Source: Streptomyces sp. NBS 14/10
GTDB taxonomy: Bacteria; Actinomycetota; Actinomycetes; Streptomycetales; Streptomycetaceae
Assembly: GCF_002224125.1 (NCBI RefSeq)
Contig: NZ_NCSM01000005.1
Location: 1-64,000 of the forward strand
Direction: 5' to 3'
Length of the DNA stretch: 64,000 nt
The notes beneath the pieces were generated by a model that was given only the letters and a program-made list of their open reading frames with translations, had not been told where the DNA came from and did not search any database. Positions within the stretch are counted from its first letter, which is position 1; each line of letters begins with the position of its first letter. Below are positions 33,593-42,863 of this stretch, one piece after another. The position numbers and the translations under genes are program-made.

Positions 33593-34834
33593 TCACGAGC
33601 CTGGTCGCGCCCGGTGGCAGCGACCGCTGAGCCGCGTTTCTTGATCCTTCTCGGTGGCGACGGCGAAGGAGGAGAGGAGCGTCGCAGCGGCGAGGCTGCC
33701 CCAGAGGGCGGCCGAGCCGTGAGGGGCGAGAGCGGTGATGACCACCGGGGAGACGGCGAGGCCGAAGCCTGTGGAGAGCTCGAAGCGGGCGAGGACGCGT
33801 CCGAGGACATGGGCCGGGGCGAGGGCGGTGACGAGCGCGGTGGCGCTGCCGGCATAGATGATCTCGCCGATCGTGCAGACCACGGACACCATGGCGACGG
33901 CCGGGGCACCCCAGCCGTGTCCCAGTGAGGTGACCGCGAGGAAACCGAGGTAGGACGCGGTGAGTACCACGCCGGCGAGAGCCAGCACGGTCCGCCGGGA
34001 GAAGCGGGACATCAGGACGGTGACCGGAACCTGCAGGGTGACCACCAGCACCGTGTTGGCCACGAAGATGGCTGCCGACCACACCGGGGATGCGTGCAAC
34101 TGTGTCACCAGGATCAGAGGAAGCGCGATTTCGGGGACGTTGAGGCAGAAGACGTAGACCACGTTGGCGGCCAGCAGCGCGCGCATCCGGGGTGCGGGCC
34201 CGTCGTCGCTGTCCTTGGCCGGGGTAGCGGCCGGATGCGCGTGCAGGTGGACCGACCACGCCAAGGCCGCCGCGGCGAGATAGGCGAGCCCGGTGACGGC
34301 TGCCAGCGCCTGCAATGCGGTGGTGCCGCCCGCCAGGCATACGGTGGCGATGAGCGCGCCCACGCCCAGACCGGCGTTGCGCAGAGCACGGCCTGCCGCA
34401 AGAGCGGCGTCACGTTCCCGGCCGTGGGCGACCGTGGCCACGAGAGCGGCGTGGGCGGCGGGCCACGCCTGGTTGCCGATGCCGAGGAAGAGCGCCGCCG
34501 TCGCGAAGAGCCAGACGTGCCCCGCCGGGGTGGCCAGCAGCAGCGCCACGCCCAGCACCCGCACCAGCATCGACGCTGCCACGACCGTGCTGCGTGCGTC
34601 CCGGTCCAGCCATCGACCCACCGCAGGCATACACACCAGGCCCGCGACGACGCCGACCGTCATGGCGGTGCCGGTGACCGGCGCGGACAGCTTCAGCACC
34701 GTCACCCCGTAGAGCAGCAGAAAGGGCCGCAGCAGACCGGTGCCGAGCGCGTCCACGGCCAGGGCTACGGCATAGCGGGGGCCTCCGGAGGCACGGACGA
34801 GGGCACGGGGCTGGATCTTGGTGGTGGTTGCCAT
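33593..34834 (-). CDS. MFS transporter (drug-exporter type)
   Basis: 413 residues, about 12 helices. Helix 1 region: YAVALAVDALGTGLLRPFLL. The loop 2-3 signature GRWLDRDARSTVV is the G-x3-D-R/K-x-G-R-R-like motif of MFS proteins. Helix 5 region: LRNAGLGVGALIATVCLAGG. Substrate unknown, but the ~400-residue actinobacterial MFS exporters with this start (PRYAVALAVDALGTGLLRPF) are usually drug-efflux-like. Divergent from an ArsR-type regulator with a large dyad between; the regulator gene is broken, so expression may be constitutive. Confidence 0.88.
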   Translation of the reverse strand: MATTTKIQPRALVRASGGPRYAVALAVDALGTGLLRPFLLLYGVTVLKLSAPVTGTAMTVGVVAGLVCMPAVGRWLDRDARSTVVAASMLVRVLGVALLLATPAGHVWLFATAALFLGIGNQAWPAAHAALVATVAHGRERDAALAAGRALRNAGLGVGALIATVCLAGGTTALQALAAVTGLAYLAAAALAWSVHLHAHPAATPAKDSDDGPAPRMRALLAANVVYVFCLNVPEIALPLILVTQLHASPVWSAAIFVANTVLVVTLQVPVTVLMSRFSRRTVLALAGVVLTASYLGFLAVTSLGHGWGAPAVAMVSVVCTIGEIIYAGSATALVTALAPAHVLGRVLARFELSTGFGLAVSPVVITALAPHGSAALWGSLAAATLLSSFAVATEKDQETRLSGRCHRARPGS

Positions 34835-34870
34835 GGCGTCATACGGTGCGTTGGGCCGCCGGGCTGGGCA

Positions 34871-34899
34871 CGTCGGTTGACGGACACCGTCAACCGACG
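34871..34899. promoter_or_regulatory. 13-base inverted-repeat operator between MFS exporter and ArsR regulator
   Basis: CGTCGGTTGACGG-ACA-CCGTCAACCGACG: two perfect 13-base arms around 3 bases. It is centred in the 99-base gap between the divergent starts, with TTGACG inside as a candidate -35. Size and symmetry fit a winged-helix dimer such as the neighbouring ArsR-type protein. Confidence 0.7.
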
Positions 34900-34933
34900 C
34901 CGTAGCCGGCCATCCGATCAGTGATGATGAGGG

Positions 34934-36014
34934 GTGACATTGAGGATCGACATCAGCGGCCTGCCGTCCGAGCGACTGCGGTTCGCCGCCTCCCCACTCG
35001 CCGAGCTGACCGCGATGCTGCACGTACTGGCCGAACCCGGGCACCATCCGCAGCTCGCCGGCTGGGCCGGGAATGTCTGGGCCGGGCTGCGGCCGGAGCT
35101 GGCCGAACGGTTGCGGGAGGCGGAGTTCCTCTGGCGTTCCTCACAAGCCGACTTCCTGATCCCCGCCCGACCTCGGCCGACCCTCGCCGAGGAGTTGGAC
35201 GACGTGGACCGGATCGACGACGAAACGTATGTGACCGCCGCGCTCGTCACCACGTGCGGCGGCAACCGGACCCACTTCGCCGCGCCGTCGCCGCTCACCG
35301 ACGCCACCGCGCGCGAGCGGGCCCTGGACCTGGCACAGGCCCGCGGCAAGATGCCTTCGCGGAACGGCTGCTCGCCGACCCGGCCGCGCCGTGCGGGCGC
35401 GGGTGCGCCACACCCTCGAACAGTGCGCCGAGGCCTTCTTCGACGCCGCCTGGACGGGCGTCGCCGTGCAGCTCGCCACCGACCTGCGCCTGAAGAATGA
35501 CCTGCTGAAGCGCCAGGGCATCGGAGCGGCACTCGCATCGGTCTCCGGCGCGGTCACCCTGGCACCGGACGGCGACTGCATCATCGTGGACAAGCTGCAG
35601 GACAAGGCGACCGCCGCCCACGGCGCCGGGGTCACCTTCATCCCCAGTGTCTTCGGCAGCCCGCACCTGGTGGTGGTCCACGCGCACGGGTGGCAGCCGG
35701 TGGTGCAGTACCCCGTGGCCGAGTCGAGTCCATCGGAGCCTGTATCGCTGGAAACGGTCACCCTACGGCTGGAGGCACTCGCACATCCGGTACGGCTGCG
35801 GCTGCTGCGCACCCTGGCCCGCGGCCCGCACACCACCGCTGAGCTGGCCCACGTCTGGGAACTTTCACCCCCGGAGGTTTCCCGCCACCTCGCTGTCCTG
35901 CGCCGCGCGGGCCTGCTCACGTCTCGGCGGCACGGTCGTTACGTCCGCTACACCCTCAACCTGCCCGATCTGACGGCGCTGGGCACCGACCTGCTGGCGG
36001 CCGTACTGCGCTGA
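34934..36014 (+). pseudogene. ArsR-family regulator with DUF5937-like N-domain, frameshifted
   Basis: Intact it would be about 360 residues. The N-terminal domain (SGLPSERLRFAASPLAELTA, HHPQLAGWAGNVWAGLRPEL) runs in one frame to ~35350. A 40-base middle part reads DAFAERLLADPAAP in a second frame. From ~35393 the rest runs in a third: RARVRHTLEQCAEAFFDAAW and the C-terminal ArsR HTH, LEALAHPVRLRLLRTLARGP then AELAHVWELSPPEVSRHLAV. Two one-base changes explain it. Either a recent pseudogene or two sequence errors. Start GTG 34934. It faces the MFS exporter across a large dyad. Confidence 0.8.
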
Positions 36015-36101
36015 GTAGCTTCGGTCTGCCAGAACGCGGGCGACCGCAGGCGGGAATCTGTCCCCGCCCGAGCAGGCCAGTCCTGACGGTCTCCGGCTTC
36101 G

Positions 36102-36917
36102 TCAGGCGCTCTTGATCGCACGGATCGAGTACATCAATGGGATACGTGGGTGGCCGGCTGGGAAGCGGTACTCCCCGTTCCTGGAGCGCTCCAGCATCGG
36201 GTAGCGCCGGAAGAGTGTGGTGGCGTGCTCGTGCAGGAACTCGATCCGGAGCCCGGCCTGCGCCAGTGCGGTCACCACCTCTCCGAGTGGATGCTGCCAC
36301 TGGACCGAGACCGTCTTGGTGAGCGGAGGGCCGTCGGTGTAGGTGTGCGGGAAGTCGTAGGTCTCAGCGTGGATCTGGAAGTAGTCGTGTTCCAGACTCT
36401 TGCCGTCCTCGCCCAACAGCTCGGTGAGCGGGTGGAATTCGGCGAGGTAGACGGTTCCGCCGTCCTTCAGCATGGAGGACACCACGTTGGCCCAGCGGAG
36501 TAGGTCCGGTAGCCAGACCAGGGCTCCGAGGCCGGTGTAGACGATGTCGAAGCGCTCCCCGTCGAGCGCTGCGGGCGCTTCATAGACGTCTGAGACGACG
36601 AACCGTGCGCGGTCTGTCATGCCGATGTCCTCGGCCAGTGTGCGCGCAGTGCGGATGGCGGCACGGGAGAAGTCCAGGCCGGTGACCTCCGCACCACGGC
36701 GTGCCCATGACAGAGTGTCCTGGCCCATATGGCACTGCAGGTGCACCAGGCGCTTGCCGGACACATCGCCGACCTCGTCGAGTTCGAACGAACGCAGCGT
36801 GGACCCGCCGGCTCGGAATCCGGGCAGGTCGTAGAAGTTGCTGACCGCGTGAATACGGACCCTGTCGTCCCAGTTCTCACGGTTGAGCTGGAGCCAGTCC
36901 GTCTCCGTGTTGGTCAT
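36102..36917 (-). CDS. class I SAM-dependent methyltransferase
   Basis: 271 residues. SAM-binding motif I is altered from GxGxG: KRLVHLQCHMGQDTLSWARR (the HLQCHxGQDTL form of one methyltransferase subgroup), with the acidic loop AEVTGLDFSRAAI (Asp binding the ribose) and motif IV FDIVYTGLGALVWLPDL. C-terminal part: FLHEHATTLFRRYPMLERSR. This set is shared by a common Streptomyces methyltransferase group of unknown substrate. Cytoplasmic. A small G/C stem lies between its stop and the ArsR relic (36049-36068). Confidence 0.88.
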   Translation of the reverse strand: MTNTETDWLQLNRENWDDRVRIHAVSNFYDLPGFRAGGSTLRSFELDEVGDVSGKRLVHLQCHMGQDTLSWARRGAEVTGLDFSRAAIRTARTLAEDIGMTDRARFVVSDVYEAPAALDGERFDIVYTGLGALVWLPDLLRWANVVSSMLKDGGTVYLAEFHPLTELLGEDGKSLEHDYFQIHAETYDFPHTYTDGPPLTKTVSVQWQHPLGEVVTALAQAGLRIEFLHEHATTLFRRYPMLERSRNGEYRFPAGHPRIPLMYSIRAIKSA

Positions 36918-37193
36918 GCCCGCGACCGTACTGGTCGGCCGAGGTGCGCCGCATGTGAATTGTCACGACCCGGCAGTGCCACGACCCGGCAATGCCACTT
37001 GCAGGAAGCGGTGCTCACGATGTCGTAGACCCTGTGGCGGCCGACCCCAGTGTGGCTGGGCCGGCCGCCGTCGGTCGCTCGGTGCCGGAGGACGGCTTCT
37101 CTGCGCGGATCACCCGCGCAGGCCAGGTCCTGTCTCTCTGTTCTCCGGACAACTTGTTCGCGTGACTCAGCTACTCGATGGCAGGGTGCAGTG

Positions 37194-37790
37194 ATGAATC
37201 AAGCAGAGGTGCTGCTCATCGGCGGGCGCGCAGGCGTCGGCAAGACGACGGTGGGGTGGGAGGTTTCAGCGCGACTGCGCGTCGCGATGATTCCTCACTG
37301 CGTCATCGAGGGCGACTTCATGGGGCAGGCGCATCCTGCTCCGGAAGGGGACCCCAGTCGCAAAAAGATCGCCGAGCGCAATCTCACGGCAGTGTGGTCG
37401 AATTTCGCTGAGCTGGGTTACCGCCGACTGATCTACACGAACACCGTGAGCGTGTTGACTGACAGCGAGGGCATGTTCCAACGCGCCATGGGTGCAGATG
37501 TGAGGATCGTGCGAGTACTGCTCACCGCCTCCGATGCCACCGCTCATGAGCGGCTGACATGTCGGGAACTCGGCTCCGAGTTGGAGCACGAGCTCAAGGG
37601 CAGCGCCCGTAAGGCACGGATGCTGGACGAGCAGGCGCCTGCGGACACGGTGCGCGTGGCGACCGATGGGCGTTCTGTTGTCGAGATAGCAAGCGATGTG
37701 GTGGGCGCTACCGGCTGGCTGACGGGGGCCGGTGGTTCGGCGCATCGCTGGTCAGCGTCGGGTCCAGATGAGGATGGCGGCGAGATGTAG
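37194..37790 (+). CDS. P-loop (AAA/adenylate-kinase-like) ATP-binding protein, C-terminus altered by an IS relic
   Basis: 198 residues. Walker A: LIGGRAGVGKTTVGWEVSAR. A likely DxD/E metal pair follows at CVIEGDFMGQAHP, and RKKIAERNLTAVWSNFAELG with later DVRIVRVLLTASDATAHERL fit the gluconate-kinase-like/AAA_18 fold. The last ~15 residues (HRWSASGPDEDGGEM) are encoded by DNA that is also the 3' end of an IS5 transposase relic on the other strand, so the original C-terminus was replaced. It may still fold, since the core is complete. Start ATG 37194; the function of the family is unknown. Confidence 0.72.
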   Translation: MNQAEVLLIGGRAGVGKTTVGWEVSARLRVAMIPHCVIEGDFMGQAHPAPEGDPSRKKIAERNLTAVWSNFAELGYRRLIYTNTVSVLTDSEGMFQRAMGADVRIVRVLLTASDATAHERLTCRELGSELEHELKGSARKARMLDEQAPADTVRVATDGRSVVEIASDVVGATGWLTGAGGSAHRWSASGPDEDGGEM

Positions 37791-38240
37791 AGCGGCCCAG
37801 TAGGCAATGGCCAGTTTGTCTGTTCGCATGGCCAGTCCACGCCACTGCTTGAGCCGGTTGATGCATCGCTCGACCGCGCTGCGCTGCTTGCATACCTCGG
37901 CATCGAACGCCGGCGGGCGACTGCCGGCGCGACCTCGCCGCAGACGGTGAACGACCTGGTCGGTCGGCTGCGGAATGACGGCACGGATCCCGCGCCGACG
38001 GAGATGCCCATGGATCGCACGGGACGAATACGCACGATCCGCCAGGGCGGCCTCCGGACGAGTTCTCGGTCTCCCACGTCCGCTCCGCGGAACACGAAGG
38101 CTTGCCATCACGGCCTCGAAGGCCGGTGCGTTTCCCGCCTGGCCGGCAATGATGCGGTCTGGAACGAGCCGAGCTCGTCCGTCGGCTTTCTCCTGCGCCC
38201 GGCGGAGGTGGCGGGAATTCTGGATCGGCTGACGGCCTGG
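37752..38240 (-). pseudogene. IS5-family transposase C-terminal half
   Basis: From about 38240 the reading gives ARLVPDRIIAGQAGNAPAFE, VMASLRVPRSGRGRPRTRP, ALADRAYSSRAIHGHLRRRG, IRAVIPQPTDQVVHR and VERCINRLKQWRGLAMRTDK, ending LILIWTRR-like. These are the second Asp (ADRAYSS) and the catalytic Glu (VERxxxxLKQWRGLA) regions of IS5-group transposases. The first Asp and the N-terminus are gone. Its end overlaps the P-loop gene. Confidence 0.88.
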
Positions 38241-38391
38241 AAGCGGTCAGCCCTGCCCCGGGCACTCATCTCTGGTGGAGCCACAATCCGATCGCAGCGA
38301 CGGTGACGGTGCCGTGAAAGACAGGCGCGCTCGTCGAAGCCTCGGAATCATCGGCAGAGCCGTGTGTCGACACCGGGTCTCCGGCTCGGAC

Positions 38392-38844
38392 TCACCGGGT
38401 GGAGACCTTATGGACGATGGTGTCGTCCGGGTCCAGCCGTCGCCCGTCCGCAGACAGCACTTCCAGTGCGCGGAGGCGATGTCCCTGTCGGCGGTCGACC
38501 AACTCTGAGTGCGGCTCGCCCGAGGCGAAGAAGTGCTGTTCGCCCCACTGCCGCAGCGCCACGATGACGGGGAAGAGCGCCTTGCCCTTCGAAGTCAGTA
38601 CGTACTCGCGGTAGGCGCTGCCGTCCGCGGCGGGGACGGATTCGAGGACACCGCCGGCGACCAGGGTGCGCAGACGCGCGCTCAGGATGTTCTTCGCCAC
38701 GCCGAGGCTGCGCTGGAACTCCCCGAAGCGCCGGCTGCCGTCGAAGGCGTCCCGCACGATCAGCAGGGACCACCAGTCCCCGATCGCGTCCACCGACCGG
38801 GCGACGGGACATGCGCTGTCGTCGAAGCGCGTCCTGGTCACCAT
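38392..38844 (-). CDS. HxlR-family regulator
   Basis: 150 residues. The HxlR signature is clear: CPVARSVDAIGDWWSLLIVR, DAFDGSRRFGEFQRSLGVAK (GxxRFxELxRxLGxxxNxLSxRL follows as NILSARLRTLVAGGVLE), and YVLTSKGKALFPVIVALRQW. Start ATG 38844, supported by GAGGGA upstream. Divergent from an MFS transporter, with a TGCTACCAA inverted repeat in between that fits its expected operator, so it probably represses the exporter until a ligand or oxidant releases it. Confidence 0.93.
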   Translation of the reverse strand: MVTRTRFDDSACPVARSVDAIGDWWSLLIVRDAFDGSRRFGEFQRSLGVAKNILSARLRTLVAGGVLESVPAADGSAYREYVLTSKGKALFPVIVALRQWGEQHFFASGEPHSELVDRRQGHRLRALEVLSADGRRLDPDDTIVHKVSTR

Positions 38845-38875
38845 GGCGTCCCTCACTCTCACGACGGTTGCAACA

Positions 38876-38910
38876 TGCTACCAAGAAAGTTACCGTCGCC
38901 ATTGGTAGCA
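38876..38910. promoter_or_regulatory. HxlR operator (TGCTACCAA inverted repeat)
   Basis: TGCTACCAA-N17-TTGGTAGCA, nine perfect bases per arm, 26 bases centre to centre. It covers most of the gap between the divergent HxlR and MFS genes (starts at 38844 and 38941). Confidence 0.75.
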
Positions 38911-38940
38911 AGATGAAACCAGATACGTGGAGGGGTGCCG

Positions 38941-40161
38941 ATGCCCGGCAGCGGTGAGGCTGTGACACGACGGACCGAGGCCCGAAGCGGTGAAGGTTCC
39001 GCGTTCGTCCTGTCCCGTGGTGTCGTCATACTGTTCGCCGTCGCCTGCGGGGCAGCGGTAGCCAACGTCTACTTTTCCCAGCCACTCCTGGTGACCATGG
39101 GCCACGACCTCGACATGAGCCCGGCACTTGTCGGCAGCGTGGTCACCGTCACGCATATCGGATACGGGCTGGGACTCTTCTTCCTCGTGCCGCTGGGCGA
39201 TGTGGCCGACCGCAGACGTCTCATCGTGACCCAGCTGCTACTCCTGGTGGTGGCGCTGGCCGTGATAGCTGCCGCCCACACGGCGGCGATCCTGCTCGTG
39301 GGCATGGCCGCGACGGGGCTTCTCGCGGTCGTGACGCAGACGCTGGTGGCCTTCGCGGCATCACTGGCCCCTCCCGCCGGGCGCGGGCGGGTCGTCGGTC
39401 TGGTCACCAGCGGGGTGGTCATCGGAATCCTGCTCGCTCGCACCGCATCCGGCCTCATGGCCGATCTCGCGGGTTGGCGTTCCGTATACGTCGCCTCGGC
39501 GTCGCTCACCGCCCTGCTCGCCCTGGTCCTGTACCGCGTGCTGCCGCGCCACGGTGACGCTCCGCCGACACCCCTGCGCTACGGACAGCTCCTGCGCTCC
39601 ACGATCACCCTGTTCGCACGGGAACGGCTGCTGCGGCTCCGGGCCCTGTTCGGTCTGCTGATCTTCGCCGCCTTCAGCACCCTGTGGAGCAGCGTCGCGC
39701 TGCCGCTCAGCGAGTCCCCGTACTTCCTGCCCCACAGCGCGATCGGGGCGCTGGGGCTGATCGGTGTCGCCGGCGCCCTGGCCGCGACCGTGGCGGGCCG
39801 CCTCAACGACCGCGGTCTCTCCCGGCGGACCACCGGCATCGCCCTGGCACTGCTCGCCGCCTCGTGGTTGCCCCTGGCCTTCACCCGCAGCTCACTCTGG
39901 GCCCTGGTCGTCGGGGTGATCCTTCTCGACCTCGCCGTGCAGGCGGTCCACGTCACCAACCAGACCCTGATCTACGCGCTGCACCCGGACGCGGGCAGTC
40001 GGCTGATCGGCGGATACATGGTCTTCTACTCGATCGGCAGCGCCACCGGCGCCATCGCCGCGACCTCCCTCTACACGGTGGCCGGCTGGGGCGCCGTATG
40101 CGCACTGGGTGCCGCGTTCAGCTGCCTCGGGCTCGGGCTGTGGGCGTTCACGGCCAAGTAA
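38941..40161 (+). CDS. MFS transporter (multidrug/aromatic-exporter type)
   Basis: 406 residues, 12 helices. Conserved loop 2-3: GYGLGLFFLVPLGDVADRRR (the G-D-x-A-D-R-R-R form of the MFS loop). Helix 1: VILFAVACGAAVANVYFSQP. Helix 5 region: RGRVVGLVTSGVVIGILLAR, matching the GxxxGxxIGxxLAR motif C of exporters. The ATG at 38941 has GGAGGG upstream; a GTG six bases earlier is less likely because it overlaps the ribosome-binding site. Divergent HxlR repressor and clear operator suggest inducible export. Confidence 0.92.
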   Translation: MPGSGEAVTRRTEARSGEGSAFVLSRGVVILFAVACGAAVANVYFSQPLLVTMGHDLDMSPALVGSVVTVTHIGYGLGLFFLVPLGDVADRRRLIVTQLLLLVVALAVIAAAHTAAILLVGMAATGLLAVVTQTLVAFAASLAPPAGRGRVVGLVTSGVVIGILLARTASGLMADLAGWRSVYVASASLTALLALVLYRVLPRHGDAPPTPLRYGQLLRSTITLFARERLLRLRALFGLLIFAAFSTLWSSVALPLSESPYFLPHSAIGALGLIGVAGALAATVAGRLNDRGLSRRTTGIALALLAASWLPLAFTRSSLWALVVGVILLDLAVQAVHVTNQTLIYALHPDAGSRLIGGYMVFYSIGSATGAIAATSLYTVAGWGAVCALGAAFSCLGLGLWAFTAK

Positions 40162-40324
40162 GCGGCGCGGTCGGTCTCGCCCAGGTGTGCCGGGCAAGCC
40201 GTGTGACCGGGGCACCCGCCCGCAGACGGAGCTTTCTGCTTGCGGGCCTACTGGTGGCCCGGCTGTCGCGTGGGTGGGCGCCGGGTTCCACGGCTCCGGT
40301 CGTGGTGGTGCTGCTCGGCTGCCC

Positions 40325-41689
40325 TCAGGCGGCGTGGCGGGCCCGGTCACGATGGCCGCGGATGATCTCCGCGTAGCGGTGGCCGGTTCCCTTGATGGTG
40401 CGGGCCTGGGTGCGGTAGTCGACGTGGACGAGCCCGAAGCGCTTGTCGTACCCGTAGGCCCACTCGAAGTTGTCGAGCAGCGACCAGGCGAAGTAGCCGG
40501 CCAGCGGGGCGCCCTTGCGGGCTGCCGAGGCGCAGGCCGCGAGGTGCTGAATGAGGTAGTCCTGGCGCTCGGGGTCGTCGACGGTGCCGTCCGGGCGTAG
40601 GGCGTCGGGGTAGGAGGAGCCGTTCTCGGTGACGTACAGCTTGCGGGCGCCGTATTCGTCGGTCAGGCGCAGCAGGAGGGTTTCGATGCCGGTGGGGTCG
40701 ATCTCCCAGTCCATGCCCGTGCGGGGCACGTCCGGGCGGCGGACGGAGTGGGCGTGGGGGGCCGGGGCGGTGGGGGCGTCGGTGACGGTGACCGGGAAGT
40801 AGTAGTTCAGGCCCAGCCAGTCGAGGGGTGCGGCGATGATTTCCAGGTCGCCGGGGTGCTCCGGCAGTTCGACCCCGTATACCTCGCGCATGTCCGCGGG
40901 GAAACCGCGGCCGTGGACGGGGTCCAGCCACCAGCGGTTGGTGTGGCCGTCCATGCGCCGCGCGGCCGCCAGGTCCTCGGGCCGGTCGGTGGCGGCGTGG
41001 ACGGTGGAGAGGTTGTTGACGATGCCGACCTCGGCGCCCGGTGCGGCGGCCCGGATCGCCTGGGTGGCGAGGCCGTGGCCGAGCAGCAGATGGTACGAGG
41101 CGCGGACGGCTGCGGTCAGATCCGTCAGGCCGGGCGCCATCACGCCGTCGAGGTGGCCGATCCAGGCCGAGCACAGCGGTTCGTTGAGGGTGGTCCAGTG
41201 GTGGACCCGGTCGCCGAGGCGGTCGGCCGTCACCGAGGCGTACGTGGCGAAGTGCTCCGCGGTGTCGCGTACGGGCCAGCCGCCTCGGTCCTGGAGCGCC
41301 TGCGGTAGGTCCCAGTGGTACAGGGTGACGGAGGGGGTGATGCCCGCTTCCAGCAGACCGTCGATCAGCTCGTCGTAGAAGGCCAGGCCCTTGGCGTTGA
41401 CCGGCCCGTCGCCACCCGGCATCACCCGTGGCCAGGCGATGGACAGCCGGTAGGCGTTGGTGCCAAGCCGCTTCATCAGCCCGATGTCCTCGCGCCAGCG
41501 GTGGTAGTGGTCGCAGGCCACATCGCCGTGGTCGTCGCCCGCGATCCTGCCGGGGGTGTGCGAGAAGGTGTCCCAGATCGAGGGCGACCGTCCGTCCTCG
41601 GCGACGGCTCCCTCGATCTGGTAGGCCGAGGTGGCCGTGCCCCAGAGGAAGTCGTGCGGGAGGGCTGTGAGATCCAGGAGTTCGGACAC
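40325..41689 (-). CDS. GH1 beta-glycosidase
   Basis: About 454 residues, the full length of a bacterial GH1 enzyme. Conserved N-terminal substrate-binding [18 protein letters not shown], acid/base Glu in [12 protein letters not shown], TrpTyr motif YHWDLPQAL, nucleophile Glu in [12 protein letters not shown], and the C-terminal [16 protein letters not shown]. All catalytic residues are present. Such enzymes cleave beta-glucosides, often intracellularly on imported disaccharides. Start at GTG 41689, preceded by GAAAGGA; a GTG at 41722 overlaps the permease stop (GTGA) and is the alternative. Last gene of the sugar operon on this strand, so probably under the promoter near 49732-49761, unless the deletion upstream removed it. 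Confidence 0.93.
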   Translation of the reverse strand: MSELLDLTALPHDFLWGTATSAYQIEGAVAEDGRSPSIWDTFSHTPGRIAGDDHGDVACDHYHRWREDIGLMKRLGTNAYRLSIAWPRVMPGGDGPVNAKGLAFYDELIDGLLEAGITPSVTLYHWDLPQALQDRGGWPVRDTAEHFATYASVTADRLGDRVHHWTTLNEPLCSAWIGHLDGVMAPGLTDLTAAVRASYHLLLGHGLATQAIRAAAPGAEVGIVNNLSTVHAATDRPEDLAAARRMDGHTNRWWLDPVHGRGFPADMREVYGVELPEHPGDLEIIAAPLDWLGLNYYFPVTVTDAPTAPAPHAHSVRRPDVPRTGMDWEIDPTGIETLLLRLTDEYGARKLYVTENGSSYPDALRPDGTVDDPERQDYLIQHLAACASAARKGAPLAGYFAWSLLDNFEWAYGYDKRFGLVHVDYRTQARTIKGTGHRYAEIIRGHRDRARHAA

Positions 41690-41718
41690 GTACGTCCTTT
41701 CGGAGAGGGGATGGCCGG

Positions 41719-42245
41719 TCACTTGACGGCTCCGGCGGTGAGTCCGGCGACGAGATAGCGCTGCAGCAGGAGGAATCCGGCGACCACGGGGACGCTCACC
41801 ACGAGGGAGGCGGCCATGATCTGGTTCCAGTAGACGTCGTTCTGGCTGGCGTAGCCCTGGAGGCCGATGGCGAGGGTGCGGGTGGTGTCGTTCGTCATCA
41901 CGGATGCGAAGAGCACCTCGCCCCAGGCGGTCATGAAGGCGTAGACGGCCACGGCGACGATGCCGGGGGGCGCGGCCGGGACGACGACCCGCAGCAGCGC
42001 GCCGAGCGGGCCGCAGCCGTCCACCAGCGCCGCCTCGTCCAGGTCGCGCGGGACGGAGTCGAAGTACCCGATGAGCATCCAGATCGAGAACGGCAGCGAG
42101 AAGGTGAGATAGGTGAGGATGAGGCCGCCGCGGGAGCCGAAGAGGGCGATGCCGGTGGTGTTGCCGATGCTGACGTAGATGAGGAACAGGGGCAGCAGGA
42201 AGAGGATGCCGGGGAGCATCTGGGTGGAGAGCACGGTGACGGACC
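41719..42245 (-). pseudogene. ABC sugar transporter permease (MalG-type), N-terminus deleted
   Basis: Only the C-terminal ~172 residues remain: [40 protein letters not shown], then the EAA loop [20 protein letters not shown] that docks to the ATPase, and final helices to [13 protein letters not shown]. At about 42245 its upstream reading switches, without a start codon, into a GH38 mannosidase reading in another frame (LIADAVG), marking a deletion junction. MalF-like permease, binding protein and ATPase genes are absent nearby. The GTGA overlap with a possible GH1 start at its 3' end shows they were once one operon. Confidence 0.85.
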
Positions 42246-42863
42246 GACCGCGTCGGCGATCAGCATCTCGAGCTCGGCGTGGATCTCGGCGTACTCACGC
42301 TCGGCCTGCTTGTGCACCCAGGCGATGGACGAGCCCGGCAGGATGTCGTGGAACTGGTTGAGCAGGACCCGCCGCCACAGTGATTCCAGGCGCTCGTACG
42401 GATACGGCGCCCCGGCCCGGACGGCGGCGGTCGCGGCCCAGAGTTCGGCCTCGCGCAGCAGGGCCTCGCCGCGCCGGTTGCCGCGTTTGGTGCGCGCCTG
42501 GCTGGTGTAGGTGCCGCGATGGTTCTCCAGGTACAGCTCGCCACGCCATACGGGGAGTTGGTCGCGTTCCGAGCGTGCCGCGAAGAAGTCGTCCGGCGCC
42601 TCGATGACGACCTTGAGCGAGCCTTCGAGGTCGCGCAGGCGGCGGGTCCGCAGCCACGTTTTCGCCCACGGGCCGCCCCAGGTGGAGCCGAGCGTGAAGG
42701 GCTCGTAGTCGGCGCGCAGTGCGTCGGCCACGGGGACCGGTTCGCCTTCGACGAACCAGGCGCTGAGCGTGAGCGGGCATACGGAGCTGTAGAGAGCGGG
42801 GCGGATCACACGGTCCAGCAGTTTCCGGATCCGTGTCTCGACGATCCGGCGGTCGTCATGCAC
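42243..42863 (-). pseudogene. GH38 alpha-mannosidase fragment (internally deleted, joined to permease)
   Basis: From the GTG at 42863 (VHDDRRIVETRIRKLL) the N-terminal ~70 residues of a GH38 enzyme are present (SAWFVEGEPVPVADALRADY, GSTWGGPWAKTWLR). A deletion then joins them to the region beyond the active site: LPVWRGELYLENHRGTYTSQ, ARTKRGNRRGEALLREAELW, QFHDILPGSSIAWVHKQAER. The zinc and nucleophile motifs are missing, so it is inactive. It ends at the permease junction near 42243. Its start overlaps the DUF2264 gene's stop, the original operon order. It parallels the longer GH38 gene at 44828-47834. Confidence 0.85.

Noticed and set aside
34094..34924. Open plus-strand frame opposite the MFS exporter
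   Set aside because: Antisense shadow; hydrophobic helices are on the minus strand, and this frame is Gln/His/Arg-rich.
36963..36996. Two tandem copies of CACGACCCGGCARTGC upstream of the P-loop kinase gene
   Set aside because: Only two short copies with one difference; could be chance slippage and not a functional repeat.
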